Source of the DNA: an uncultured Clostridia bacterium
GTDB lineage: Bacteria; Bacillota; Clostridia; Oscillospirales; Butyricicoccaceae
Reading direction: 5' to 3'
NCBI GenBank assembly: GCA_910586575.1
Contig: CAJUJQ010000035.1
Span: forward strand, 1 to 24,887
Length of the DNA: 24,887 nucleotides
The position numbers were made by a program, and so were the translations under genes. The stretch's first letter is position 1, and each line of letters begins with the position of its first letter. A model generated the notes under the pieces. The model worked only from the letters and a program-made list of their open reading frames with translations, had not been told where the DNA came from and searched no databases. Shown piece by piece: positions 1 to 6,505 of this stretch.

Positions 1-2
1 GG

Positions 3-695
3 AAGGTGATGCAGAAAACCGCCAAGACCGAGCAGGGCAAATACTCCGCCAAATATGCCCTGTCCGAGCTGCTGATGTGCGGGGAGTGCGGTACGCCCTA
101 CAAGCGATACACCTGGGCCAGAAACGGGAAGAAGCGGATCGTCTGGCGGTGTGTTTCCCGGCTGGAGTTCGGCACGAAATACTGCCACAACTCCCCTACA
201 CTGGATGAGGACAGGCTCCACCGGGCCATCGTGGCCGCGTTCAACGAGTATGGCGCCCTCCGGGCCGAGGTCAGGGCCGATGTCCTGGAACTGGCGGAGT
301 TGGCTATGAGCGGCGGCGAGGATGGTGGCATGAGCCTTCTGGAACTACGGCAGAAGCTGGATGCCCTCGCTGCGGAACAGGCAGCCCTGGTGGACAAGAT
401 CCTGGAGAATATGAATAGCGCGGAATTAAATGCCCAGCTCGAAACGGTGACGGCGGAGAAGCAGAGCGTCCTGGATCAGATCGCGGCCTGCCAGCAGGAC
501 GAGGAGCAGCAGGCCGCCCAAGCCTCCAGACGGCAGGAGATGGAGGAATGGCTGGACCGGCAGCCCATGTGCTTTACGGAATACGATGCTCCCCTCACCC
601 GCAGGTTCGTGGAGCGGATCACCGTGGTGGACGCCGAAACCATCCAGGTCAAGATCAGGGACACGGACGTTGTGATCGATGGGAAACTGTGTTAA
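3..695 (+). CDS. Large serine recombinase, C-terminal part (cut by window start)
   Basis: The reading frame is open to the left edge, so this is the C-terminal ~230 residues of a longer protein; the catalytic serine domain lies outside the window. A recombinase zinc-ribbon is visible, with the CGECG knuckle followed by a second cysteine pair (WRC...KYC) and the flanking SPTLDEDRLHRAI stretch typical of large serine integrases of clostridial conjugative and integrative elements. A long charged coiled-coil-like segment follows (KLDALAAEQAALVDKILE onward), then a terminal VERITVVD..IQVKIRD motif common to the family C-terminus. Such enzymes integrate and excise mobile elements by site-specific recombination. 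The gene is followed after 23 bp by a broken metallophosphoesterase gene, and soon after by what look like chromosomal genes. This suggests the right end of an element or its remnant. Activity cannot be judged from this part. Confidence 0.85.
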   Translation, partial: KVMQKTAKTEQGKYSAKYALSELLMCGECGTPYKRYTWARNGKKRIVWRCVSRLEFGTKYCHNSPTLDEDRLHRAIVAAFNEYGALRAEVRADVLELAELAMSGGEDGGMSLLELRQKLDALAAEQAALVDKILENMNSAELNAQLETVTAEKQSVLDQIAACQQDEEQQAAQASRRQEMEEWLDRQPMCFTEYDAPLTRRFVERITVVDAETIQVKIRDTDVVIDGKLC

Positions 696-718
696 AATAG
701 CGCCCGGAGGAATATGGC

Positions 719-1062
719 ATGGCAATTTTTATAACAGGCGATACCCACGGAGATTTTACCCGGTTCAAGAAAAGCATCTTCTATGAACAGGCGGAGCTGA
801 CCAGGGATGGCTGCGTCATAATCGCCGGGGACTTCGGCGGAATCTGGGACGGCGGTGCCGAGGAGCGGCATTGGCTGGACTGGCTGGAGGCGAAGCCCTT
901 TACCACCTTGTTCGTATCCGGCAATCATGAGAACTTCGATATGAGGAAGTGACCCGGCGATGCCAGTTCAAATATCAGTTTTTCGGACACTACCACACGA
1001 ATCGGGCCATACGCGAAAAATATGTTCTGCTGTACGAGCAGATCGTCAGATTGAAAGAGTGA
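719..1062 (+). pseudogene. Metallophosphoesterase with internal deletion and frame change
   Basis: A GGAGG site at 706-710 precedes the ATG at 719. The first 77 codons carry the N-terminal calcineurin-like metal motifs GDTHGD, GDFGG and GNHENF, then stop at 950-952 (TGA). Immediately downstream, in a different frame (961-1062), comes a typical C-terminal end of the same family: FKYQFFGHYHTN then EKYVLLYEQIVRLKE and a stop. From memory of the family, a full protein is about 230 residues. Here roughly 150 central residues, including the middle metal ligands, are missing. The gene was probably intact in the parent mobile element, where such phosphoesterases commonly accompany serine recombinases, and has decayed by an internal deletion that also shifted frame. 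The 110-codon frame at 960-1292 overlapping this tail has no recognisable content and is not called. Confidence 0.8.
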
Positions 1063-1063
1063 G

Positions 1064-1119
1064 AGCAGATAGGAACATTTCGGATATACCCGAGGCACTT
1101 CTATCTGCTTTCAATTTTT
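1064..1119 (+). terminator. Possible terminator after the recombinase/phosphoesterase unit
   Basis: AGCAGATAG (1064-1072) pairs perfectly with CTATCTGCT (1101-1109) around a 28-nt loop that itself can form a short TCGG/CCGA hairpin. A T-rich run follows. The large loop makes this weaker than the other terminators here; it could instead be an inverted-repeat relic. Confidence 0.35.
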
Positions 1120-1121
1120 CC

Positions 1122-1150
1122 TTTACAGAGGCATGGGATCATGCTATAAT
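1122..1150 (+). promoter_or_regulatory. Near-consensus sigma-70 promoter for a non-coding unit
   Basis: TTTACA at 1122-1127, a 17-bp spacer, and a perfect TATAAT at 1145-1150. No ribosome binding site with a credible ORF follows; the downstream 100-150 bp contain only hairpins and terminators. Transcription would start near 1157. Confidence 0.7.
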
Positions 1151-1156
1151 TAGGCC

Positions 1157-1244
1157 AAGAAAATTCAATTGCCGTTCTTGCGAAAGGCGCTCCAAAGAGC
1201 CGGAAGCCATTGCGGCACTACAGCTTTGGTGGCGCATCTTTTTT
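1157..1244 (+). ncRNA. Candidate small structured RNA
   Basis: The start is inferred from the -10 at 1145-1150. GCGC (1187-1190) pairs with GCGC (1232-1235), and CCAAAG (1192-1197) pairs with CTTTGG (1224-1229), enclosing an inner GCCG/CGGC hairpin (1199-1202 with 1213-1216). This branched structure is followed at once by TCTTTTTT (1237-1244), as in an intrinsic terminator. The product would be about 88 nt, or about 147 nt if transcription runs to the second terminator ending at 1303. I do not recognise a known RNA family. It could be a regulatory RNA left by the mobile element or a host sRNA at its insertion point. Confidence 0.4.
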
Positions 1245-1266
1245 GTCAATGAAACACATGAAACAG

Positions 1267-1303
1267 GGCGACTACATCAGTGCAGGATGTAGCCGCCTTT
1301 TTT
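1267..1303 (+). terminator. Strong intrinsic terminator
   Basis: A 12-bp stem with one mismatch, 1267-1278 with 1286-1297, a 7-nt loop and six T residues. It closes the transcription unit that starts at the 1122-1150 promoter and insulates it from the convergent iolB. Confidence 0.8.
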
Positions 1304-1307
1304 GCGT

Positions 1308-1342
1308 AAAAAAGACCGCTTCAAACGAAATTTGAAGCGGTC
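1308..1342 (-). terminator. iolB terminator
   Basis: A perfect 12-bp stem (1314-1325 with 1331-1342) around a 5-nt loop. Read on the minus strand it is followed by six T residues (1308-1313). It lies 14 bp past the iolB stop. Confidence 0.85.
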
Positions 1343-1355
1343 CAGGCTTTGTTTG

Positions 1356-2150
1356 TCAGCGCTCATTCGGGAAAATACGGGCGTTCGGGTCGTTGACCCA
1401 CTCATGTTCCGGCACGAAGGTCGAAATAAAGGGCTTGTCGTCCTGCAAACGGATGCACCACAGGTAAAATTCCGCGTAACCGGGGGTGCATGCCTGCGCG
1501 TGCGGGACATTCTCCGGCATCCCGAGCAAATCGTTTTGCTTCACCTTGTAAGCATCGTCGCCAAACTCGGCAAGGGCATACCCGTTTTCAGGCAAAAAAC
1601 GGTAATAGTACATCTCAGGCTCTACGTGGGTGTGCGGCGGGAAGGACGACCATTTCCCCGGCTGGTGCACAACCTCGCCGATGTAAAAATTCGTTTCGGG
1701 GCAGTTGGAGCGGTCGAAGAAGGTGCGCGTTGAGCGCATTGCCATGCCGTTCATTACGCCGATGCCGCGCTGTTCGCTGCGGAACAGGCAGTCGTCGGGC
1801 ATCAGCAGCCGCGCCGCGAAGGCGCGCGGATTGGCGGTGCGCGCAATGGCGATTTCGGCGGTGTCCGTGCATATAATTTCAACGTGGGTACCCTGCGGGA
1901 CGTGCAGCACGATGGCATCCTCGTGGAAGCAGTCGGCGCGGCTGACCGTGCGTGCCTCCCCATCCCAGCGGAAGGCAACACTGCCGTGCAGTAGGTCGAA
2001 AACGGCCTCCTGCGGGTAGTTGAACGCGGCCCGGTCCCCGGGATTCATTACGTAAACGCCGAATTCCATCCCCATCATGTCCGGATGCCGCTGTGCGTCA
2101 ATCATCGGGTTATAGCCCGCCTGAAGCGGGTTTTTTGCGGTATATCTCAT
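1356..2150 (-). CDS. iolB: 5-deoxy-glucuronate isomerase (IolB family)
   Basis: 264 residues, the usual size for IolB. The family converts 5-deoxy-D-glucuronate to 2-deoxy-5-keto-D-gluconate in cytoplasmic myo-inositol breakdown. The protein shows a double-cupin layout. The second cupin carries the recognisable metal-site region SSFPPHTHVEPEMYYYRF, with clustered His and Glu ligands and a later PHAQA histidine. I chose the ATG at 2150 because an AGGAAGG site lies 9 nt upstream of it; an in-frame ATG nine bases earlier would have no room for a ribosome binding site. The gene has its own promoter and terminator, and no other iol gene is in the window. KduI is a related cupin isomerase and an alternative name, but the pattern and length fit IolB better. 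Confidence 0.8.
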   Translation of the reverse strand: MRYTAKNPLQAGYNPMIDAQRHPDMMGMEFGVYVMNPGDRAAFNYPQEAVFDLLHGSVAFRWDGEARTVSRADCFHEDAIVLHVPQGTHVEIICTDTAEIAIARTANPRAFAARLLMPDDCLFRSEQRGIGVMNGMAMRSTRTFFDRSNCPETNFYIGEVVHQPGKWSSFPPHTHVEPEMYYYRFLPENGYALAEFGDDAYKVKQNDLLGMPENVPHAQACTPGYAEFYLWCIRLQDDKPFISTFVPEHEWVNDPNARIFPNER

Positions 2151-2217
2151 GAAAATCATCCTTCCTCACGGCGGAACGCCTGCGCCCGGCAGCGCTTCCC
2201 CGGTCTTATTTCTGCTT

Positions 2218-2246
2218 ATTATAAAGGTTTGCAGGGAGTGCGTCAA
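2218..2246 (-). promoter_or_regulatory. iolB promoter
   Basis: On the minus strand: TTGACG (2246-2241), 17-bp spacer, TATAAT (2223-2218). It gives a leader of about 60 nt. A perfect -10 suggests strong or repressor-controlled expression; no operator palindrome is obvious. Confidence 0.75.
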
Positions 2247-2349
2247 TACGATTTTCGTGCACCTTGCTGATGATTCGTGCCAAAATGAAAGCGGCCATGT
2301 GGGAATTTGTAAAAAGTTGCAAAAGGGTATTTTGTTTTCCTGCCGCATA

Positions 2350-2358
2350 TGTTATACT
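2350..2358 (+). promoter_or_regulatory. Extended -10 promoter of the lipoprotein/pilus cluster
   Basis: TGTTATACT (TG at 2350-2351, TATACT at 2353-2358) is an extended -10 element; the -35 region is only weakly matched (TTTTGT with 17-bp spacing). It lies about 70 nt upstream of the lipoprotein start at 2431. Confidence 0.55.
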
Positions 2359-2430
2359 ATACGCAGGAAAGAATCGGTTCCCTTCGGGCAGATACTTTCC
2401 CCAGAATCTATGACAAAGGAGTTATTCACC

Positions 2431-3498
2431 ATGAAGCTTTGGAAATCTTTGCCGTTTGTACTGGCAATTACTTTACTGGCTGCCTGCTCGCAGCCGAGCA
2501 CGGACGCACCGCAGACGGGCACAGCTGCCGACAGCAGCGTGACGGACAGCGCCGCTGCCGATACCGGCGCGGACAATGCCGAAGAGGAGGCTTCCGCTGT
2601 TTCAGATGAAGAAATGTATACAGGCGCAGCGGAAATGACCGGTATGGTTTCGATTGAGGATGAAGCGGTTGCGCTGGCCGCTGCGCCCCCTCCGGCGGTG
2701 GTCGGGATTCTGCGCCCGAACGCGTCCGGCACGCAGGTGCAGAAGAACGGACAGGCGACCATCGACTATTCCAACACGGGCGATGGCTACGTTATGGTCA
2801 CCTGCAACAGCAGTGGCAAGCGCCTGAAAGTGCAGGTTGCCGCCAAGACGACGTATACCTATGATATCCAGCCCGGTAGCTGGACGACCTTCCCGCTTTC
2901 TGACGGCAACGGCACGTATAAAGTAACGGTGTTTGAAAACGTGAGCGGCAGCAAGTACGCCACCGTCCTTTCGGCGTCCTTTTCGGTCAGCCTGAAGGAC
3001 GAATTCGAGCCGTTCCTGCGCCCGAACCAGTACGTCAACTATGAGAACGCGCCGAACACGGTCGCAAAGGCGGCCGAGGTTGCGGGCGGCGTTGCCGACC
3101 CGCTGCAAAAGGTGGCGAAGGTCTACGATTATGTGGTTGCGAACCTGACCTATGATACCGCCAAGGCCACCTCGGTGCAGTCCGGTTATCTGCCGGTGCT
3201 GGACAACGTGCTTGCGGCGAAAAAGGGCATTTGCTTTGACTATGCTTCGCTGATGACCGGTATGCTGCGTAGCCAGGGCGTTCCCTGCAAGCTGGTGGTC
3301 GGCTATGCTGGTACGGCCTATCATGCGTGGGTCAGCGTCTGGACCAAGGAAACCGGCTGGATTGACGGCGCGATTTTCTTTGACGGCACGACCTGGCAGC
3401 GGATGGACCCGACCTTCGTTTCTTCGAGCAAGGGCAGCGAATCGGTCAAGCAGTTTGTCGGCAACGGCAGCAATTACACACAGAAATTCCTGTATTAA
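2431..3498 (+). CDS. Transglutaminase-like surface lipoprotein
   Basis: 355 residues from the ATG at 2431, which follows an AAGGAG site with 10-nt spacing; the frame is open upstream, but no other start has a site. The N-terminus is a lipoprotein signal peptide with lipobox LLAAC, lipidation expected at Cys19. An Ala/Ser/Asp-rich linker follows (about 20-80), then a beta-rich region. A C-terminal transglutaminase-like domain has a readable Cys-His-Asp triad: C268 in KGICFDYAS, H298 in YHAWVSVW and D326 in RMDPTF. Such domains act as cysteine proteases, peptide-bond hydrolases or cross-linking enzymes; which of these applies is unknown. It should be anchored on the outer face of the membrane. 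The platform-protein gene begins 17 bp downstream, so a shared transcript and a role at a pilus-like surface machine are plausible but inferred. Confidence 0.85.
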   Translation: MKLWKSLPFVLAITLLAACSQPSTDAPQTGTAADSSVTDSAAADTGADNAEEEASAVSDEEMYTGAAEMTGMVSIEDEAVALAAAPPPAVVGILRPNASGTQVQKNGQATIDYSNTGDGYVMVTCNSSGKRLKVQVAAKTTYTYDIQPGSWTTFPLSDGNGTYKVTVFENVSGSKYATVLSASFSVSLKDEFEPFLRPNQYVNYENAPNTVAKAAEVAGGVADPLQKVAKVYDYVVANLTYDTAKATSVQSGYLPVLDNVLAAKKGICFDYASLMTGMLRSQGVPCKLVVGYAGTAYHAWVSVWTKETGWIDGAIFFDGTTWQRMDPTFVSSSKGSESVKQFVGNGSNYTQKFLY

Positions 3499-3515
3499 AA
3501 TGAGGATGATGGAAT

Positions 3516-4550
3516 ATGGAACGGACGATATCGAACGCGGGCATTTCGGCGCTGACGCTTGAGCTTTCGCTGCTGCTTCACGCGGGCATCGGTGTGGCGG
3601 ACGCGCTTGCGCTGCTGTCGGAGGAAGCGGATTACAAGGGGCTTCTTGCGGGTATGCCGGAGAAGGCGGACGACGGCGCGTCGCTCTCCGAATGCCTGCG
3701 GGAAAGCGGGCGGTTCCCGGCGTATGTCTGCGGCCTGATTGAGGTCGGCGAGCACGCGGGGCGCACCGAGGAGGCGCTGTCGGCGCTGTCGCGGTACTAT
3801 GAGCGTCAGACGCGGCTGGACCGCCGTATCCGCAGCGCGCTGCTGTACCCGGCGGTCATGCTGGTGCTGATGTTGGTGGTCATCGGCGTTCTGCTGGTGA
3901 AGGTGCTGCCGATTTTTGACGAGGTATATGCGTCCTTGGGCGGGCGGCTGACCGGCGTTGCGGGCGGCCTGCTGACGCTGGGGCGCTGGCTGGACAAGGC
4001 CATGCCGGTGATGTGGGTGCTGCTTGCGCTGGTTGTCGTATTCTGCGGCGCGTTCGCGGCGGTTCCAGGCTTCCGGGAAAAGCTGCTGGGCGCATGGCGC
4101 AGCAGGCGCGGCGATAAGGGGCTTTCCCGCCGGATGAACACCGCGCGGGTTGTCCAGGCGCTGGCAATGGGGATGTCGAGCGGCTTGCAGATGGAGGAGG
4201 CGCTTGAGCTTTCCTCGTCGCTGATGGCGGATGTACCGCCCGCGCAGGCGCGCTGCACGGAGTGCCGGGAGCGTCTGGAACGGGAAGAGCCGCTCGCGCA
4301 GGCGATGCGGGAAAGCGGCATGCTGCCCGCGGCGTCGAGCCGCCTGTTGGAGCTGGGGCAGCGCAGCGGTACGGCGGATACGGCAATGGAAAAAATCGCG
4401 GCGGATCTTTCCGAGGAAAGCGAGGCGGCGATTGAGGACGCGGTCGGCCGGGTCGAGCCTGCGCTGGTGCTGGTTTGTTCGCTGCTGGTCGGATTGATCC
4501 TGCTTTCGGTGATGCTGCCGCTGATGCACATCATGGCGGCAATCGGGTGA
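3516..4550 (+). CDS. Type IV pilus / type II secretion platform protein (GspF/PilC family)
   Basis: 344 residues, slightly shorter than PilC (about 400), with two repeated cytoplasmic helical bundles, each followed by membrane segments. Diagnostic stretches are the N-terminal LLLHAGIGVADALALL and LIEVGEHAGRTEEAL, and their second copy around MGMSSGLQMEEALELSS and LLELGQRSGTADTAME. Predicted membrane helices lie at about 108-135, 163-185 and 318-342. The family forms the inner-membrane base on which pilin-like subunits are assembled by an ATPase. A GAGG site lies 10 nt before the ATG at 3516. It is followed after 4 bp by a small membrane protein and then pilin-like genes, and a PilT ATPase gene ends the cluster. 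No pilM/N/O, pilB or prepilin peptidase gene is in the window. Confidence 0.88.
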   Translation: MERTISNAGISALTLELSLLLHAGIGVADALALLSEEADYKGLLAGMPEKADDGASLSECLRESGRFPAYVCGLIEVGEHAGRTEEALSALSRYYERQTRLDRRIRSALLYPAVMLVLMLVVIGVLLVKVLPIFDEVYASLGGRLTGVAGGLLTLGRWLDKAMPVMWVLLALVVVFCGAFAAVPGFREKLLGAWRSRRGDKGLSRRMNTARVVQALAMGMSSGLQMEEALELSSSLMADVPPAQARCTECRERLEREEPLAQAMRESGMLPAASSRLLELGQRSGTADTAMEKIAADLSEESEAAIEDAVGRVEPALVLVCSLLVGLILLSVMLPLMHIMAAIG

Positions 4551-4554
4551 TTCT

Positions 4555-4860
4555 ATGAAACATATCATGGGGCTTTTGAAGGGCCTGCTGCTTCCGCTGG
4601 GGGCGGTTGCGGTTTTGCTGTTTTTTGCGACGGCGTTGGACAGCCTGGACAGCGGGCGCGAGGACGAGAGCCTGCACCAGCTGGAGGAGGCCTTGCGGCG
4701 CGGCTGCGTCGCCTGCTACGCGGCGGAGGGGATTTACCCCCCGACGCTCGATTACCTGACCGAGCATTACGGCATTCAGATTGACACGGCCCGCTATACG
4801 GTAGACTACACCCCTATCGCATCCAATCTGATGCCCGACATCACGGTCCTGCGCAATTGA
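4555..4860 (+). CDS. Small membrane-anchored protein of the pilus-like cluster
   Basis: 101 residues. One hydrophobic N-terminal segment (about 7-26) is followed by a short extracytoplasmic domain with CYAAEGIYPPTLDYLTEHYG, a motif reminiscent of the region after the helix in pilins, where an aromatic/Pro turn follows Cys-Tyr-Ala-x-Glu-Gly. There is no classical prepilin cleavage site (Gly then hydrophobic run with Glu at +5). The start codon lies 4 bp after the platform-protein stop, which implies translational coupling. I do not recognise a named family; a minor pilin-like or accessory subunit is the best inference from position. Confidence 0.65.
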   Translation: MKHIMGLLKGLLLPLGAVAVLLFFATALDSLDSGREDESLHQLEEALRRGCVACYAAEGIYPPTLDYLTEHYGIQIDTARYTVDYTPIASNLMPDITVLRN

Positions 4861-4954
4861 GCGGGACGGGTTTGTGTTTGGCTGCTGCCTTTTTGGCTGC
4901 CTGCCCGGATTGCCGTGGCTTTGCATTTTGATATTTTGACCGGAGAAACGAACC

Positions 4955-5440
4955 ATGAAAACGCAAAAGCATCATATGGAGGGGCTGATTGCCCTGTTAT
5001 TATTTGGCGTCTTTGCGGTCTGCCTGATGACGGTGCTGCTCACCGGGGCGAACGCCTACCGCAGCCTGACCGACCGTGACCAGACGGCGTATGACCGCCG
5101 CGTCTGCGCGCAGTATCTCGCCGCGCGCGTGCGTCAGGCGGACCGCCTGGACGGGGTGGCGGTGCAGCCGTTCGGTGATGGGGACGCACTGGTTTTAATT
5201 GAAGATATTGACGGTTACAGTTACGCGACCTATGTTTATTTGAGCGACGGTTATCTGATGGAGCTGTTTTGTGCGCTGGACAGCGGCCTGACTCCCGACG
5301 CCGGCGAGAAGATTATGCCCGCGAAGGGGTTGTCCCTGAACCTGGACGGCAGAAGGCTCGATGTGGGGCTGACCGCTCCTGACGGGGCGCTGACCGAGCT
5401 GACCCTGTCGCTGCGCAGCGGAGAGGAGGTGGCCGCATGA
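4955..5440 (+). CDS. Pilin-like protein, DUF4860-like
   Basis: 161 residues. A short polar N-terminus (MKTQKHHMEG) precedes a hydrophobic helix (about 11-32), as in pilin-like proteins, followed by an extracytoplasmic region with YLAARVRQADRLDG and a repeated short-strand pattern. The Met-Glu-Gly junction before the helix could be an unusual prepilin leader, but the +5 glutamate is absent. From memory this resembles the DUF4860 family seen in similar clostridial clusters. The ribosome binding site is GGAGA. A 94-bp gap separates it from the previous gene; its last codons overlap the next start at 5437 by 4 bp (ATGA), a sign of coupled translation. Confidence 0.65.
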   Translation: MKTQKHHMEGLIALLLFGVFAVCLMTVLLTGANAYRSLTDRDQTAYDRRVCAQYLAARVRQADRLDGVAVQPFGDGDALVLIEDIDGYSYATYVYLSDGYLMELFCALDSGLTPDAGEKIMPAKGLSLNLDGRRLDVGLTAPDGALTELTLSLRSGEEVAA

Positions 5441-5865
5441 GAAGCAAAGCGCCACTCCTGCTGATGGAGCAAATGGTGATGCTGCTGGTGTTTGCGCTGG
5501 CGGCGGCGCTGTGCGTGCAGGCGTTTGTAAAGTCCGACGCGATATCCGCACGCGGGGAAGCGCGCGACCAGGCGGTTGTCATCGCGCAGACGGCGGCGGA
5601 GACCATCCGTCTTGCCGGAGGCACCGCCGAGGAGGCGCTGGAAGCCGCGGCACAGCAGCTGCCGGAGGCCGTGTATGAGAATGGGACGCTCCGCGTTGCC
5701 TATGACGCGGAATGGACGCCGGCTGCCGGTGCGGAGGAGGGCCGCTTCCTGGAAGTGCGAGCGCTCCCGGAAGCATCCGGCCTGTCCGAGGTTTTCGTCA
5801 CGGTGCATTCGGACGGGGAAGAGCTGTTCGCGATGGAAGCCGCATGGCAAAGGCCGCTTTCCTGA
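5437..5865 (+). CDS. Prepilin-like membrane protein
   Basis: 142 residues. MRSKAP is followed by LLLMEQMVMLLVFALAAAL. If cleavage fell after Pro6, the mature protein would place a Glu at +5 of a long hydrophobic helix, which is the hallmark of type IV pilins, though Pro at -1 would be unusual (Gly or Ala is normal). The C-terminal part is acidic and probably extracytoplasmic (YENGTLRVAYDAEW, GRFLEVRALPEASG). The start overlaps the previous stop by 4 bp and the next gene follows after 36 bp. It is probably a minor subunit of the same assembly. No named family is recognised. Confidence 0.62.
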   Translation: MRSKAPLLLMEQMVMLLVFALAAALCVQAFVKSDAISARGEARDQAVVIAQTAAETIRLAGGTAEEALEAAAQQLPEAVYENGTLRVAYDAEWTPAAGAEEGRFLEVRALPEASGLSEVFVTVHSDGEELFAMEAAWQRPLS

Positions 5866-5901
5866 CCGCTTTGACCGTGCTTTCATCAGGAGGTGAAACA
5901 G

Positions 5902-6315
5902 ATGCAGAAAAAGGGGAATTCTGATTTTTCCCCACCGGCGGTGGGCGGCATATCGCTGCTCGTGGTGTTCGCGGTGCTCTGCCTGACGGTCTTTGCGCTG
6001 CTCAGCTTGTCAACCGTGCGCGCCGACGCGCGTCTCAGCGAGGCTTCCGCGCAGGCCGTTGCCGACTACTATGCCGCCGACTGCCAGGCGCAGGAAATCC
6101 TTGCGCAGCTGCGCGCGGGCGGACACCCGGAGGGCGTAACCGTCGAAAACGGCGTGACGAAATATTCCTGCCCGATTTCCGATACGCAGACGCTCGAGGT
6201 AGAAGTGCGCCTGGGCAGCAGCGGAAGCTATGCGATCCTGCGGTGGCAGGCGGCGCCCGCCGGAGAGTGGGAAGCGGACTTCGGGCTTGACCTTTGGGAC
6301 GGCGTGATATTTTAG
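5902..6315 (+). CDS. Pilin-like membrane protein (PilX/GspK-like by position)
   Basis: 137 residues from the ATG at 5902, which has a perfect AGGAGG site with 8-nt spacing (5888-5893). A GTG nine bases earlier overlaps that site and is rejected. The sequence reads SPPAVGG, then a hydrophobic helix ISLLVVFAVLCLTVFALLSL, then DARLSEASAQAVADYYAADC, an amphipathic helical continuation as in pilins. There is no +5 Glu, a feature also of GspK/PilX-type tip subunits. The stop codon TAG is formed by the first bases of a 163-bp repeat element (6313-6475). Removing the element restores a TAA at the same codon, so the protein length was probably not changed by the insertion. Confidence 0.65.
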   Translation: MQKKGNSDFSPPAVGGISLLVVFAVLCLTVFALLSLSTVRADARLSEASAQAVADYYAADCQAQEILAQLRAGGHPEGVTVENGVTKYSCPISDTQTLEVEVRLGSSGSYAILRWQAAPAGEWEADFGLDLWDGVIF

Positions 6316-6475
6316 ACCTTGTTTGAAAAATGGTCCGCACGCCCAGTGGCGGGTCCTTTTCCGCCACTCCGTGTTATATTTTCCTGAAATCCGTCAGGAT
6401 TCCTGCGAAAATTTGCCTTGATTGGCGGAAAATCCCTCGCCACTAGGCGCACTTCCAATTATCAAACAAGGCCTA
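6313..6475. repeat. 163-bp TA-flanked palindromic element, copy 1 (MITE-like)
   Basis: The element begins TAGACCTTGTTTGA and ends TCAAACAAGGCCTA. Its outer 21 bp match as inverted repeats at 18 of 21 positions, and a further 28-bp stretch of each arm matches at about 22 of 28. A central core at 6385-6407 (GAAATCCGTCAGGATTCC and flanks) is shared with copy 2 at 15519-15541. There is no coding capacity. TA at both ends suggests a TA target duplication, as with IS630/mariner-type elements. It splits the pilin-like gene from pilT. Confidence 0.8.
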
Positions 6476-6505
6476 ACGAATTTGAAGCTTGAGGAGAATT
6501 ATGAA

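Noticed and set aside
960..1292. A 110-codon plus-strand ORF after the phosphoesterase fragment
   Set aside because: It overlaps the true phosphoesterase tail in another frame, has no ribosome binding site, and runs through hairpins and a terminator.
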